Shown: positions 1-12,248 of the stretch, piece after piece
How the letters are laid out: the number at the start of each line of letters is the position of its first letter
Numbering within the stretch: position 1 is the first letter of the stretch
NCBI GenBank assembly: GCA_028023455.1
Contig: JAQFVV010012673.1
Coordinates: 1-64,000, forward strand
Source of the DNA: Epiperipatus broadwayi
Taxonomy: Eukaryota > Onychophora > Udeonychophora > Euonychophora > Peripatidae
Reading direction: 5' to 3'
Length of the DNA: 64,000 nt
Made by a program: the position numbers and the translations under genes
The notes under the pieces: model-generated
Database searches by the model: none
The model's input: only the letters and a program-made list of their open reading frames with translations
Told to the model about the DNA's origin: nothing

Positions 1-1800
1 CATACTGTGGTCACACATGTACCTACAAAACATCCACAAATTAGAAATGTTAGGGTTGGAAAGAAAGAAATAAATAAGAAAGAAAAAACAAGCTTGAAAA
101 TTAACAAAACCAAGAAATGTTGAAAATTAGCACAACAAAGAGAAAGAGAGGAAACTAGAGTTAACAAGATCGTTATCTTTTGCTAGTCAAAGTCCGAATT
201 TTGATAAAAGTAAATATTAAATTATAATACTACCAGCATATGGTAGGAAAGTTAAAGCAGTAAAGAAACATAAATAAAACATGTAGTAAAATATGATTTA
301 GGAAAAGTAAAGTTTAAAAAAAAAAAAAAAAGGGGAAAAAGAAAAACTTCGATAGCGCGGAAAGAAAAACCTAGAAAATTAATATGTTCGAAAAGATAAG
401 AATCTGGGCTTCAAAGTACACATTTGACGATAAACGAAATGCGGGTTTAGGGAGTAGAGGTAAAGCAAGAATTAGATAAAAAATAAATGATTATTAAATT
501 TTAAATAAGAAATAAAGAAAAACATGCGTTAAAATTTGTGTAAGTAATCAAAGAAAAATAAGGAAATAAATAAAATGTACGTAGTGCTATAAAATCATAT
601 AAAATAAAGTTACATATGGCTGAAGGCATAGCATGGGAGGTGTCAACAACAAGTGGAAACAAAGAATCTAAAGGACAAAGGCCATTGGAATGTTTTAATT
701 AAAAAAAAAAAGAAAAATTAGGTGGAGAGCTAAGGAGATAAAAGGAGAGATTAGAGCTTGAGACTTCGAGTCGACAAGGTGAAAAAATCGCGGCTCCAAG
801 AATCAGCCGATATAGCTAACCAACATGACTTTTACCGTCGATATCTCACATAGTATGACCGGCTAAGGCCATCATGATCGCGGTCAGTCCGGACTTCTGT
901 ACCAATGGTTCTGCAATAATGTAACAGCTACGGTAGTAACGCCTGCCTATGGACTCCTGTAGTGGCCCGACCTGTGATGCCTCATCTCCCATGCCTTACT
1001 AACCAAGAAGCTACATCCTGCCAAAATATAATCTATGACCGTCCCTCCTAAAGAAGTGGATAATCCACGTGATGGTCGACAACACGTCGGAATGAACTCA
1101 AAGACTAAACCCTAGGTAACTTAAATATTATTTTATATATCGTCAAATGTGCACATAAATTCCATAGACAATGGCCAAATGCCTTTCATGAATGATAATG
1201 ACATTCTTTTGATAGACAGCTAGGCTAACAAGTTATAAATGTGACAGCATTTATAATGATTTCAAGTATTTAGTTATAAGAATTTCAAGTATTTATTTCC
1301 TTATAGCACTATAAAATATAATATGTTTAAATTTTATGTTAATGTTTCTTATATCTTTTATTATCAAATTATGTGTTAGTATTAAAAATATATCAATTTA
1401 TTTAAATCCGTCTTGTCTCATTCTTCGCCACCCCACAAAATAGTCTAATACTAGGAGGGTAGAAATATTATTTCATTTTTTGCATTCTTTTAGTTATGAA
1501 ATTAACACGTGAAACGTTGATGGCGCAGGGTTTTATCCTGTAAAATTTATAAATTAGCCAAGCGCTGTAACTGTAATATCTTACAGCAGCCGGGAGAAAG
1601 TTGATCGGGAAAAATAATCTGGAGGTTATATCCGTATAGCGTACAGATTCGGTCAAGTACGGAAATCGGCTCGTCTGTTTCCGTATTTCTCTCTGCTTGA
1701 GGTAGTGGAAGGTGGACGATTTTTGAATAATAAGAATTCCCCATTACATATATAAGTGAAAGGGAAGTTGGAGCTTTTCGATCGTCCCGTGCCCGTTACA
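1..1800 (+). repeat. 5' LTR (first ~21 bases outside window)
   Basis: Nearly identical to 5101-6884. Position 1 aligns with 5101, so about 21 bases of this LTR lie before the window. It ends in ...TTACA at 1800, the same terminus as the other copy, consistent with TG...CA ends. Versus the 3' copy it has an extra ~13-bp partial duplication near 1275-1290, different A-run lengths near 310-330, and scattered point changes. A TATA-like run lies near 1311-1320. Short open frames on the minus strand occur in both LTR copies and look incidental. Confidence 0.85.
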
Positions 1801-1805
1801 TATTT

Positions 1806-1823
1806 TGGGGGCCAGTCCGGGAT
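1806..1823 (+). promoter_or_regulatory. Primer-binding site, tRNA-Pro-like
   Basis: The 18 bases TGGGGGCCAGTCCGGGAT start five bases after the LTR end. They differ at two central positions from the tRNA-Pro primer site used by gammaretroviruses such as MLV (TGGGGGCTCGTCCGGGAT). The position and the leading TGG are as expected for a primer site. The exact tRNA is an inference and needs the host tRNA set. Confidence 0.65.
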
Positions 1824-2741
1824 CGAAACTTCTGCCCAATTAACAATCACGTGTTGAATAATTATATAATATAATAAATATTTTCTAAAATAAAAATTGG
1901 TTAATATATGTGTTTTCAAACATATAAATTTAGCGTTGCAAGTTAAAGTGGCGAAAAGCGAAGGGGATAAGTTTTTTTTTATAATACTCCATACGAGCGT
2001 TTCACGTCAAATGTGTACAAAGAGTAGGGAGGGCAAAACTTTTTTAGTTAGTGAAATGAATAGTGAAGGATAATCTCAGATAATAATTAGTCAAGTTATA
2101 ACGAACAAAGAAATCATAATGTCAAATGATTACCGCCATGTAATATAAGTCGTGTCGAAAAAAAAAAAAGATATACGTATGATTTTAAGATAGTGAAAGG
2201 AATATAATTTACAAAAAACGTTTTATGTGTAACGAGGGAGATTATCCCAGTGAAGAAATATATGTGTATGATTTTATTCTAAAACGACCGTAAAATAAGG
2301 GGAGTTTATAATGAAATATTAGAAAAATATATATGTCATAAGTACATGTGTCTGGAAACACAGTCAAAATGAATTTCCTTAGATATATCGATATAGTAGT
2401 GAGTTAAATTTTAAAATATATATATATATAAACACGCAGCATTGAATTAATTAAAGTGAGTCAGAGGTAGATGAGTAGGGAGAATGAGGACAATCATCAA
2501 GGTGGATGGGCAGTTGGGCAAATCTAGGGCAGGCAGACAAGAAGAGGAACCGGAGTACAGATGTTTGGATTGGCTAGCGATCTAAACGCTAACTGATAAA
2601 TCACAAATATTAAATTGTTAATCAAAGTAAAAGGAAAGCAGAGAATCAATAGAAAAAAATTTTCGTTATATAAATATAGCCAGAAGAGTTTAGTAAAACA
2701 ATATTAAAAATGTAGATTAAGGGTTAAAGAACATTATATTT
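1824..2741 (+). other. Leader of the gag-only element
   Basis: About 920 bases of A+T-rich sequence between the primer site and the first gag ATG, with no convincing reading frame. It would hold a packaging signal if one exists. An AT run lies near 2418-2431. Confidence 0.5.
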
Positions 2742-4190
2742 ATGCATACGAGATCCCAAGATAAAATGGACATTCAAGGAAAGGAAGTGAGAGAAGGGAA
2801 TGAAGATAAAGAGATGAAAGCACCGGGTAAAATAAGTAATAATGATATCATGGATATGCTAAGGCAAATGAGGATTGATCAACAGCAATTCGTGGAAGAA
2901 TACATGAACAGACAGGAGAGAAGAATAGAAGAATGGATGATCAAGGTCGAAATCGAGAGCCAGAAAAGAATGGCTGCATTCAAGGAAGAAGTAAAAAATG
3001 AGATCATCCAGCAATCAAAGTCTAATGATACATGGGCTGGATTTCACCCAGAGATGGGGATGGAGGAACAAAGGAGTATAGGGCCATGTGGATATGCAAA
3101 ATCTGAAACGGTTGAGGAGAGAGTTAGAGAATTAGGAGATTGTGATTGGGAAAAGGATATAGGACATCCAGAAAGGGAGATAAGACCGTTAGATGAAGAG
3201 ACAGATGTAGTTAGAGATAAGAGTCAAAGAGTGATGATGAGCATGCAGGAGAGTTTAGGTCAAGTGGCAAAAGTAATAGCCAGTTTAAACACAAGAGTGG
3301 AAGAATGTGTAAAGAGTACAGCCAATAGCAGCATTAATGCCAATATAGAGGGCCAAGAACCAAGAACTAATGGAGAAGACAGAATCAGAGAATCTGGAAA
3401 TTACATGGACTATCCTGTGGGCTTCCACCACTTCCTGAAGGTACAAGTTTTCAATGGTAACCCTGGAGAAAGCCCGATGGAACACTTGAGCAGCCTGGAA
3501 CGGTACTTCCAATTCAGTAGAGTAAGTGAAGAAGCCAAGATAGCAGTCACTTGCAGCCATCTGCAGGGCGAGTCTCAAGTCTGGTGGAATTCGCTATTCC
3601 AGAAGCCCATTACGTTTGCAGCATACCAGAGAATGTTGAAGAGCAGTTATTGGAGTGAGGAGCTCCAGGAGCATATGTTGCATCAAATAAAACAGCACAA
3701 ATGGGGACTGGAGGAGTCATTCGTAACATTCTTCCATCGACAGGTGGCTAGATTATGACTAATAACGGCAAACCCGTTATCGGAGATGCAAATACTCCGT
3801 ATAATTAGGTCCGGGTTTCTGAAGGACATTGAACGTACTCTCATCGGTACAGAGAGGAAAACGGTGGACCAGGTGGTGGAGATGCTGAGTGCGCTGGACA
3901 CCACTAGGGACAACCAACAGAATGAGGAATCGCCATCGGAACCGCATGTAAGAGAAGCACCTAGAATAAGAAATGACTGGGATCCTGGGGAAAGACGTTG
4001 GCAAGAAGAACAAGGATATTCTAGGGAATGGAACCCGAGGAGGCAAGGAAACGGACGACAGAGAGAGGAGACAGAATATAAGCATCCATATGACATGACA
4101 GTGAGTCATGGACCTCGAGAGCAACATCCGCATCCCAGAGGAGGAAGAGGTGATATCAACAGAGGAAGACAACCACCAGATAAAACGTAA
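2742..4190 (+). pseudogene. Ty3/gypsy-like Gag with an in-frame UGA
   Basis: Gag would form the particle that packages element RNA. Residues 1-110 are highly charged with coiled-coil character. From about residue 224 there is a retrotransposon Gag core: VQVFNGNPGESPMEHLSSLE, then HLQGESQVWWNSL, and a later FFHRQVARL block. The frame stops at UGA 3756-3758 but the same frame stays open to 4190, with a conserved-looking continuation (LITANPLSEM, then GFLKDIERTLIGTERK) and a basic RGGRGDINRGR tail. No CCHC zinc knuckle is seen. The Gag core resembles the gag of the element at 27296-42304, which has a matching FFLRQANRF stretch. The UGA could be a CGA-to-TGA CpG mutation or a readthrough codon (next codon CUA). 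The ATG at 2742 is the first in the open frame. Confidence 0.75.
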
Positions 4191-5068
4191 GAGCGGTCCC
4201 AAAATAAAAAAAAAGGAGGACTAGATGATGACACATTCAGAAATGGACATGGACCTCGAATCATGGAGAACGGATGGGCATACAGAAACTAACGATATAA
4301 AGAAATGACGAGCCAATAGATGGCCAAACAGTATGAGGGACTTTAGGATAAAATGATAAAGGATAAATTAATTGGCAGGATGGGGTTGTAGATTGAGTTT
4401 GAGGGAAAGTAGGCTTAGATATTTGTAGCTGGATCTTATTAGCAGTACTTGTTTTTGCCTTCTTCTTTGCCATGCTTGTGGGGTCTGTGGTGCATCAAGT
4501 ATTGTCACACAGAGAACACAGGGACAGAGATCCCAGTATCACAATGACTCACTGGATTAATATTTCCAGTTAGATATTAAGCACATATATCGTGAGTCAA
4601 TGGTCCAGAGACCAATCTATGGGGAAAGAACCCCTTTTGGTATGAATATAGAGCATTCAGAAATACACTGGGCTCATGAATGAGCTGGACAGAAAGATGC
4701 CAGTCTTCCAAGCCACCTCAATATTAGTGTCCGGAGTTGTCACTTAGAGGTGCCTTATTGCAGAAAGCTGATGTATGAACAGGTTTAATGGGGTCACAGA
4801 GATATCCTGTGGATTGGAACCTGTAGATACGAATAGCGGCAGAAATTAAACGCATGCATGGTAAGGTTTAGGATTAAATTGGTTTGGCTATACTGCTTGG
4901 TTCAGCAAAGAAAGGGATATAATTTACCTGGTCGCCTCTCTATAGATTAACCTCATCGCCACATCATAGTAGCAATAAAAGAAAAAAAAAGGAGTTCGAA
5001 CAATAGTTGGGAGCACTTAGATTTCCAGGCATAAGGTTAAAATTTTTTTTTTTAAGAAAAAAAATTTT
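4191..5068 (+). other. Non-coding 3' internal region
   Basis: About 880 bases between the gag stop and the polypurine tract. No pol or env-like motif is visible in any frame; the longest open stretches are short and unlike known proteins. This is where an autonomous element would carry pol, so its absence defines the element as non-autonomous. Confidence 0.55.
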
Positions 5069-5079
5069 AAAGGGGGGAA
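5069..5079 (+). promoter_or_regulatory. Polypurine tract
   Basis: The bases AAAGGGGGGAA immediately precede the TGGTGTAATG start of the 3' LTR. This is the expected priming site for plus-strand synthesis and fixes the LTR boundary at 5080 (or 5083 if TGTAATG is the true end). Confidence 0.7.
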
Positions 5080-6884
5080 TGGTGTAATGTGATGAGCGCA
5101 CATACTGTGGTCACACATGTACCTACAAAACATCCACAAATTAGAAATGTTAGGGTTGGAAAGAAATAAATAAATAAGAAAGAAAAAACGAGCTTGAAAA
5201 TTAACAAAACCAAGAAATGTTGAAAATTAGCACAACAAAGAGAAAGAGAGGGAACTAGAGTTAACAAGATCATTATCTTTTGCTAGTCAAAGTCCGAATT
5301 TTGATAAAAGTAAATATTAAATTATAAGACTACCAGCATACGGTAGGAAAGTTAAAGCAGTAAAGAAACATAAATAAAACATGTAGTAAAATATGATTTA
5401 GGAAAAGTAAAGTTTAAAAAAAAAAAGGGGGAAAAGAAAAACTTCGATAGCGCGGAAAGAAAAACCTAGAAAATTAATATGTTCGAAAAGATAAGAATCT
5501 GGGCTTCAAAGTACACATTTGACGATAAACGAAATGCGGGTTTAGGGAGTAGAGGTAAAGCAAGAATTAGATAAAAAATAAATGATTATTAAATTTTAAA
5601 TAAGAAATAAAGAAAAACATGTGTTAAAATTTGTGTAAGTAATCAAAGAAAAATAAGGAAATAAATAAAATGTACGTAGTGCTATAAAATCATATAAAAT
5701 AAAGTTACATATGGCCGAAGGCATAGCATGGGAGGTGTCAACAACAAGTGGAAACAAAGAATCTAAAGGACAAAGGCCATTGGAATGTTTTAATTAAAAA
5801 AAAAGAAAAATTAGGTGGAGAGCTAAGGAGATAAAAGGAGAGATTAGAGCTTGAGACTTCGAGTCGACAAGGTGAAAAAATCGCGGCTCCAAGAATCAGC
5901 CAATATAGCTAACCAACATGACTTTTACCATCGATATCTCACATAGTATGACCGGCTAAGGCCATCATGATCGCGGTCAGTCCGGACTTCGGTACCAATG
6001 GTTCTGCAATAATGTAATAGCTATGGTAGTAACGCCTGCCTATGGACTCCTGTAGTGGCCCGACCTGTGATGCCTCATCCTCCATGCCTTACTAACCAAG
6101 AAGCTACATCCCGCCAAAATATAATCTACGACCGTCCCTCCTAAAGAAGTGGATAATCCATGTGATGGTCGACAACACGTCAGAATGAACTCAAAGACTA
6201 AACCCTAGGTAACTTAAATATTATTTTATATATCGTCAAATGTGCACATAAATTCCATAGACAATGGCCAAATGCCTTTCATGAATGGTAATGACATTCT
6301 TTTGATAGACAGCTAGGCTAACGAGTTATAAATGGGACAGCATTTATAATGATTTCAAGTATTTAGTTATAAGAATTTATTTCCTTATAGCACTATACAA
6401 TATAATATGTTTAAATTTTATGTTAATGTTTCTCGTATCTTTTATTATCAAATTATGTGTTAGTATTAAAAATTTATCAATTTATTTAAATCCGTCTTGT
6501 CTCATTCTTCGCCACCCCACAAAATAGTCTAATACTAGGAGATAGAAATATTATTTCATTTTTTGCATTCTTTTAGTTATGAAATTAACACGTGAAACGT
6601 TGGTGGTGCAGGGTTTTATCCTGTAAAATGTATAAATTAGCCAAGCGCTGTAACTGTAATATCTTACAGCAGCCAGGAAAAAGTTGATCAGGAAAAATAA
6701 TCTGGAGGTTATATCCGTATAGCGTACAGATTCAGTCAAGTACGGAAATCGGCTCGTCTGTTTCCGTATCTCTCTCTGCTTGAGGTAGCAGAAGGTGGAC
6801 GATTTTTGAATAATAAGAATTCCCCATTACATATATAAGTAAAAGGGAAGTTGGAGCTTTTTCGATCATCTCGTGCCCATTACA
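5080..6884 (+). repeat. 3' LTR of the gag-only element
   Basis: An 1805-bp LTR starting TGGTGTAATG and ending ...CCCATTACA, nearly identical to 1-1800. It is followed at once by an (AT)n run. The start is set by the polypurine tract and the end by the point where similarity to the 5' copy stops. Confidence 0.85.
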
Positions 6885-7054
6885 ATATATATATATATAT
6901 ATATATGACAATAGATGGCGTTATACAAAAAAACACCATCAAGTGTTTGTTTACATAAACGTCAGAGTGAGTATTCACTATCTCTAACTTAATTTCCACC
7001 TTCAGCTCATGATTTCAAGATATTTGCTATCGTCAGTGAAGGACAGGATTAAGA

Positions 7055-7113
<59 letters not shown>
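6885..7113. repeat. AT microsatellites flanking a ~140-bp insert
   Basis: (AT)n at about 6885-6906 and a longer run at about 7061-7113 bracket roughly 150 bases of more complex sequence (6907-7060). The inner piece resembles nothing else in the window and may be a short interspersed repeat associated with the microsatellite. Confidence 0.6.
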
Positions 7114-7117
<4 letters not shown>

Positions 7118-10100
7118 CTAACTTGGTCTTTGTGCATCTTCACTTCAGAATAGTATATGATATAAAGTAAAACGGGTTCTAGCTCAGTTAATAATCAATA
7201 AATAAAATATTCAACATTAATTTTAAAATATTCACAAACTCAAATTTAAAATACGAATAAGGTTCAGTTTATAAAATAAATTTAATACATATTTAATATT
7301 TTCATGAGACTTGGAAGTGAAAAATACTGGTGACAAGATAGATTACATTGAGCCAATATCCTACAGGATATTGCCTCGATAGCATAATAACACTATCCCC
7401 CCTTATTACTATTTGAAATAACAAACTCATAATATTCCTATGACTTTAATAACTTTTACTCACACAGATTAAGTTAATAATTAAGTCCTAATCTTCTATT
7501 TATAATAATCTACCTCAATAAAATCTCACGTTCATGAAATTTACTTTAAGTTAATTAAAATTACGATAGTAAAATATGAAAAGGGATTTTATGTCATAAT
7601 CTACTACACTAAACTAATAATAATAAAGTAATAATAATATTCTTTATTGTATAACTAACTCTGTATATCTTTTCTTATACTATAATTTTATTACCATAAT
7701 AAAATAATATATAATCTTATATCTTCATGTAATGATATAATAAATACATAGTAGCATATGATAATCTGATAAACAAAGGGGCGTGTGGCAACTGCTAGCA
7801 TATAAATTTAATATACTATTGTAATAACTTATTTATGACCAATAAAATAATGTAAAATTATGATTACTTAATTAAATTAATACCAGTAAAATATTTGAAT
7901 CCTTAAAATAATTCTTCATTTATCTTTTTGTGCAAAATTATATGTTTGTTTCAATTATTATGAATATATCGTGATTTCATGCAGTGTAGTGGAGAAATAA
8001 ACAATTCAGACACAAAATTTTTTTAAAAACAAATTTTAACAAAGTTTATTACTAACAACAAAATAAAATAAACAATTTATGTACATTATCTACAGTGGAT
8101 ATTCGTATTCTATACTTTACGTTTTTATTTCCTGGGTTATAACATAATTTTTACTTAGTTTACATCTTCATTAACACTTAGATAACTACAACAATATGAT
8201 ACAATTTAGTTTCTTTTTATGGTTGACTTATTACCAATATATTTATTTATTTTATAAATAAAAAATATTCTTTCATTAATATTATTTAATTATTATCATT
8301 TTTTTTAAATACATCCATAGGAAAACATTCTACAGAAAACAAAATTAACATTACAATGAGTATGGATTTTCTTAAAATATTAAAAACAAATTTTCATCTT
8401 GCAAGGTCAAAGATGTTACATAAATTATTTATCCAAAATTCATTCCTAGATTTTAGTAAATATCATTTATCACACAATGTTTACTAATCATAACATTTTC
8501 TTATTTAGCCTTACTTTAATATGATATAAATGTAATCATCAATACATTCTTATTATTCAATAAATAAAAATTATATCATGCCTATTCTCTATATCATTTA
8601 CTTTGTAATATTGTATTTTAAAAAATATGCAATATTAAATTTTTCAAAAAAAATATAATAAGCATTCAAATGTTATTGACATTTTAAAGAAAAATATCTT
8701 TATTTTAGCTAATCTATTCTAGATATTATATTTCATTCCGAAATATATTCAAAATATATTTTATGATTCTTTTCTGTCCTTTAGGATTCACTGGACCTTC
8801 AATTTCAAGTTATAAAATTCTATTTCTTCCAAGCAAATAAACCAATCTTATACAAACGATAGCATAACTCAAGCTCTAAATTATTTACCATTTTCGTTTC
8901 AAAATATCTTACTGAACGATGTAGTTACATGAAATATAGATAGCGATATAGATGCATAGGATTAAAGAAGAAAACTAGAGTATCACTCATAACGTATCTC
9001 AAAATTCATGGCAAGGTGCATTAACAAGAAATGGAGGTTGACCTTTTCCTGTCTAATAACCTCTAATACATGAACGATGTTAAAGCTATTTCTTCAGCTT
9101 TATTTCAAACATCAAATATCTAAAGAATATAAACACTGTTCAAATAAATGTGTACCAGTCATAGGGCTTTGTTAACTATGCTGATATCTACACAAAGACT
9201 ATAAGTATTATTCACATCCCTTATAACATCCTATTTTTAAAACATCATCTTGGTTTCCTGTCTACCCAAGTACTTCCAAGCCACTATCTCATTAGAATTT
9301 CTCAAGATTTTCCACATCTTACATCGATAAATACTATCTGCATTTACAAAACAATAATTAAAATTCACTGATAGTTTAAAACAATCTCACTGTTCCACAA
9401 GAAAAGTTTGCTTACTTCATTAGTCTGTATATTTAATCATAAACAAATTAATCAGATAATATTTAAATATCCAACAACATGAAAGTTCTAAAAGAATCAC
9501 ATATTTGTTATCATATTTGGTTATACCACTAATATAAAATCATTGAATGCATATTTCTAAATAATCCTAATCTTATGATATTTTAAAATGTTGTATAAAA
9601 TGCGTCTACATATAATTTAAACATTTACACTTCATTCTTACTATTCATAATCTAAAAAAACAAACAAAGAATATACATTATAAATTATTAATTTTCATTA
9701 CCATTACCAAATAACTTTTATTTGGTCATCATGTTCAGTAGGCTTCCTTCATCCACTAGATCCCGAACATGGCATATATAAAAAATACACACCCATACAC
9801 TATATTTAAAAATGTTCTTATAAAAAATTATTAAATTATGATATTATAAAATTTTAATGTTACTAATAAATTAATGTTTTATGTTTTCCTAATCTTATAA
9901 AAATAGAAAAATTGTCATTTAAACTAAGTTAGTAAAATAAAAGAAATCAAGACTATAATTACGTATTCACTTGACAATAGTTCATGATAAAATGCAAAAT
10001 GTTTATTACTTTCTCTAGTTTTTTTTTTTTTTTTTAAAAATGTTCTCCTCAAAGCGCATTATTTTTTTTCAAGAGCATTTATTCTCTTCCCCCGTTGTCC

Positions 10101-12236
10101 GCTATAGCGATGAACAAGAACAAGAGCAATTCATTTCCTGGATACATGCTCTATCTACTTCCGTAATAAGAATTTTAAGTTTTAAAATGAACAAAATAAT
10201 AATAATAATAATCCGACATCTTTAAAAATATCTTTAAAAATTCAACAAAATAATTATTAATCCATTTTTAAAAATTTTTATAAGAAAATTAATCCTTGGT
10301 TTTACTGTTTAGAATAATAATTATTAAAGACTCATAACGCTAAATTAATCCCACGAAGTTAAATATCTTGTATCGGCGTAATGATGTTTATATTCCGTAA
10401 ACTTTTTTTTATACCAGTAAACTTTTGCATACTATTTGTATTTTCATGGATCCATCTTTTTATTTAACTATATGTTCACTTTTATATAGGTTTTCATTCT
10501 TAATAAAGTTTTTTAAAACAAATATTTCTAAAGGCGTTTTTTTTAAAAAAAAAAACACTTCTGAGACAAGAAGTTTTATATACCACAACGCTTTAGTAAA
10601 ATCTCTGTAAGCTCTTTCTTTAATTCTTGCAAAAATATTTTTTTAAAAATGTTTCCTTCAAAAAGGAATAAACATTTTATTTCTTTCATTATGATATTCT
10701 ATAAATAATTCATAAGATATAAGTATCTTATTTTTTTTAAACTCTTGGATAAGCTTATAAATAATGCGTCTCAATATTTTTTAGACGGCAAATAGTTTTC
10801 CACCGCATCTGTATAATGTCCGAACTGTGATTTTTATGCACTAAAACAGTTCTCCGGTAAAGCATTAATAAAGCTGTATCAAAAATATTCCAAAACATTT
10901 TTATATTATTATAATTTATATACATTTTATTCTGCAGTATATACATCTCTATTGTGTAGTTCTAGGTTAAACTTAAAATAAAATAATACTGGTAAGTAAA
11001 CTGTTAAAAATTAGAAAATCATTTTCACGAAGTTTCTAAAATATATTATATTTTAAACTCTCTTTTGCAAAATACTTTTTAAAAAATATCAATTAGTTTT
11101 TGCAAATAAACTATAAGAAAGTACTAAAAATTGACTAAAATAAAAATTTAAAAATACTATCTCTTTGATAACTACTAATATACCTTTCTCTGGTTTCAAT
11201 CCATTGTTAATCTGCACTCATACCCCCCTCCCATGCAATCAGTATTTATATTCTAGAAAATACGACATTTGATTGGCCAATTCTTACTTTTAGCTTGAGA
11301 ACAAATTTACATATAATTCAGTTTTACAGAATTAAATTTTAAAATAAAAATTATGACGTAATAAAACCCAAAATATTATTTAAAATATTACTTTCAGATT
11401 GATTATTACTTTGATAAATTACTTAAAAATATTTTAAAATTAACTTTTAGAATAATATTTAATGAATTTATTCCACTTTTAATATTTAATTTATCTATTT
11501 TTATTTAAACAAAATATCAACTTTTTATTAATTGTACTCATCTTTATTGCATTGTTTAAACATGCAATAATGACAGTTAACTTAATATTTGCTATTAGCT
11601 TTTATGATAAGTAAATAATTCTATTGAATCCTATAATACAACTTTTAAATATTTCAAACTTTGTTATTAATTCAAACAAGCGTGTGTGTTTAACCATGTA
11701 TTAAAAGTCACATGATCAATATAAAATTTAGACAGATGATTTTCAATCTATGTCTCTGTCCAGATTAATAAAATTGCAACAATTTATTATATTATATAAA
11801 ATAATTATAAAAATTTGGAAGAAATAATTTAAAAATATAGAATTAAATACAATTTTCACTACCATAAAATTACTTTTAAAATATACGATATTAATTAATT
11901 ATCAAATATAATTCATAACTTTAAATATAGCATTTATTAAATACAAGTTTAAACCATTAAAATTTAACATTTAAATATACTTTTAACTATTTATAGCTGA
12001 TTTATTTAATATGGCCAGCTTTTGCAACCATATGCAACATTATTTTAAGCTTTACATAACTATTCTTAAATGATTCACTATAATTTTATATACTACATAT
12101 TTTATTTAGCTTCAAATTGCACTTTATAATATTATTAACAAAATATAATTAACATATGTAAAGAACATACTCTAAAATATAAAATTTTTAGTAATCCATT
12201 GTACTTGACTATTTCTGACCTATTGAAAAGGGTACA
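7114..12236. repeat. X1: 5.1-kb LTR-like unit without ORFs
   Basis: Colinear with 34959-39464 (X2). Shared blocks include TTTTCATGAGAC near 7301, GTGCAAAATTATATGTTTGT near 7931, CATCATCTTGGTTTCCT near 9242 and ATGGCCAGCTTT near 12010. The right end reads GGGTACA and abuts (AT)n; X2 starts TGTACCC, so the unit has short inverted TG/CA ends like an LTR. The first ~60 bases differ from X2. No frame longer than about 60 codons is open. It could be a very long solo LTR or another non-coding element. X1 and X2 are strongly diverged, so both are old. Confidence 0.5.
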
Positions 12237-12248
12237 ATATATATATAT

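Larger units (their letters stand above)
1..6884 (+). mobile_element. LTR retroelement with gag-like gene but no pol
   Basis: Two long direct repeats (1-1800 and 5080-6884) flank about 3.3 kb of internal sequence. Right after the first LTR is a tRNA-Pro-like primer site, and right before the second is a G-rich polypurine tract, so the LTR, primer site and polypurine tract are in the expected order. The only coding region is a gag-like gene at 2742-4190; no protease, RT, RNase H or integrase motif is visible. This fits a non-autonomous derivative (LARD-like) mobilised in trans by a Ty3/gypsy relative. The LTRs differ by scattered substitutions and small indels, so the insertion looks fairly recent. 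The left end is cut by the window edge, so the target duplication cannot be read; the right flank is an AT microsatellite. Confidence 0.85.

Noticed and set aside
1468-1744. Minus-strand frames repeated at 6551-6739
   Set aside because: They are duplicated only because they lie in the two LTR copies; no domain and no conservation argument.
3285-4202. Minus-strand frames of 97-141 codons opposite gag
   Set aside because: Antisense shadows of the gag frame; the plus-strand frame has recognisable Gag motifs.
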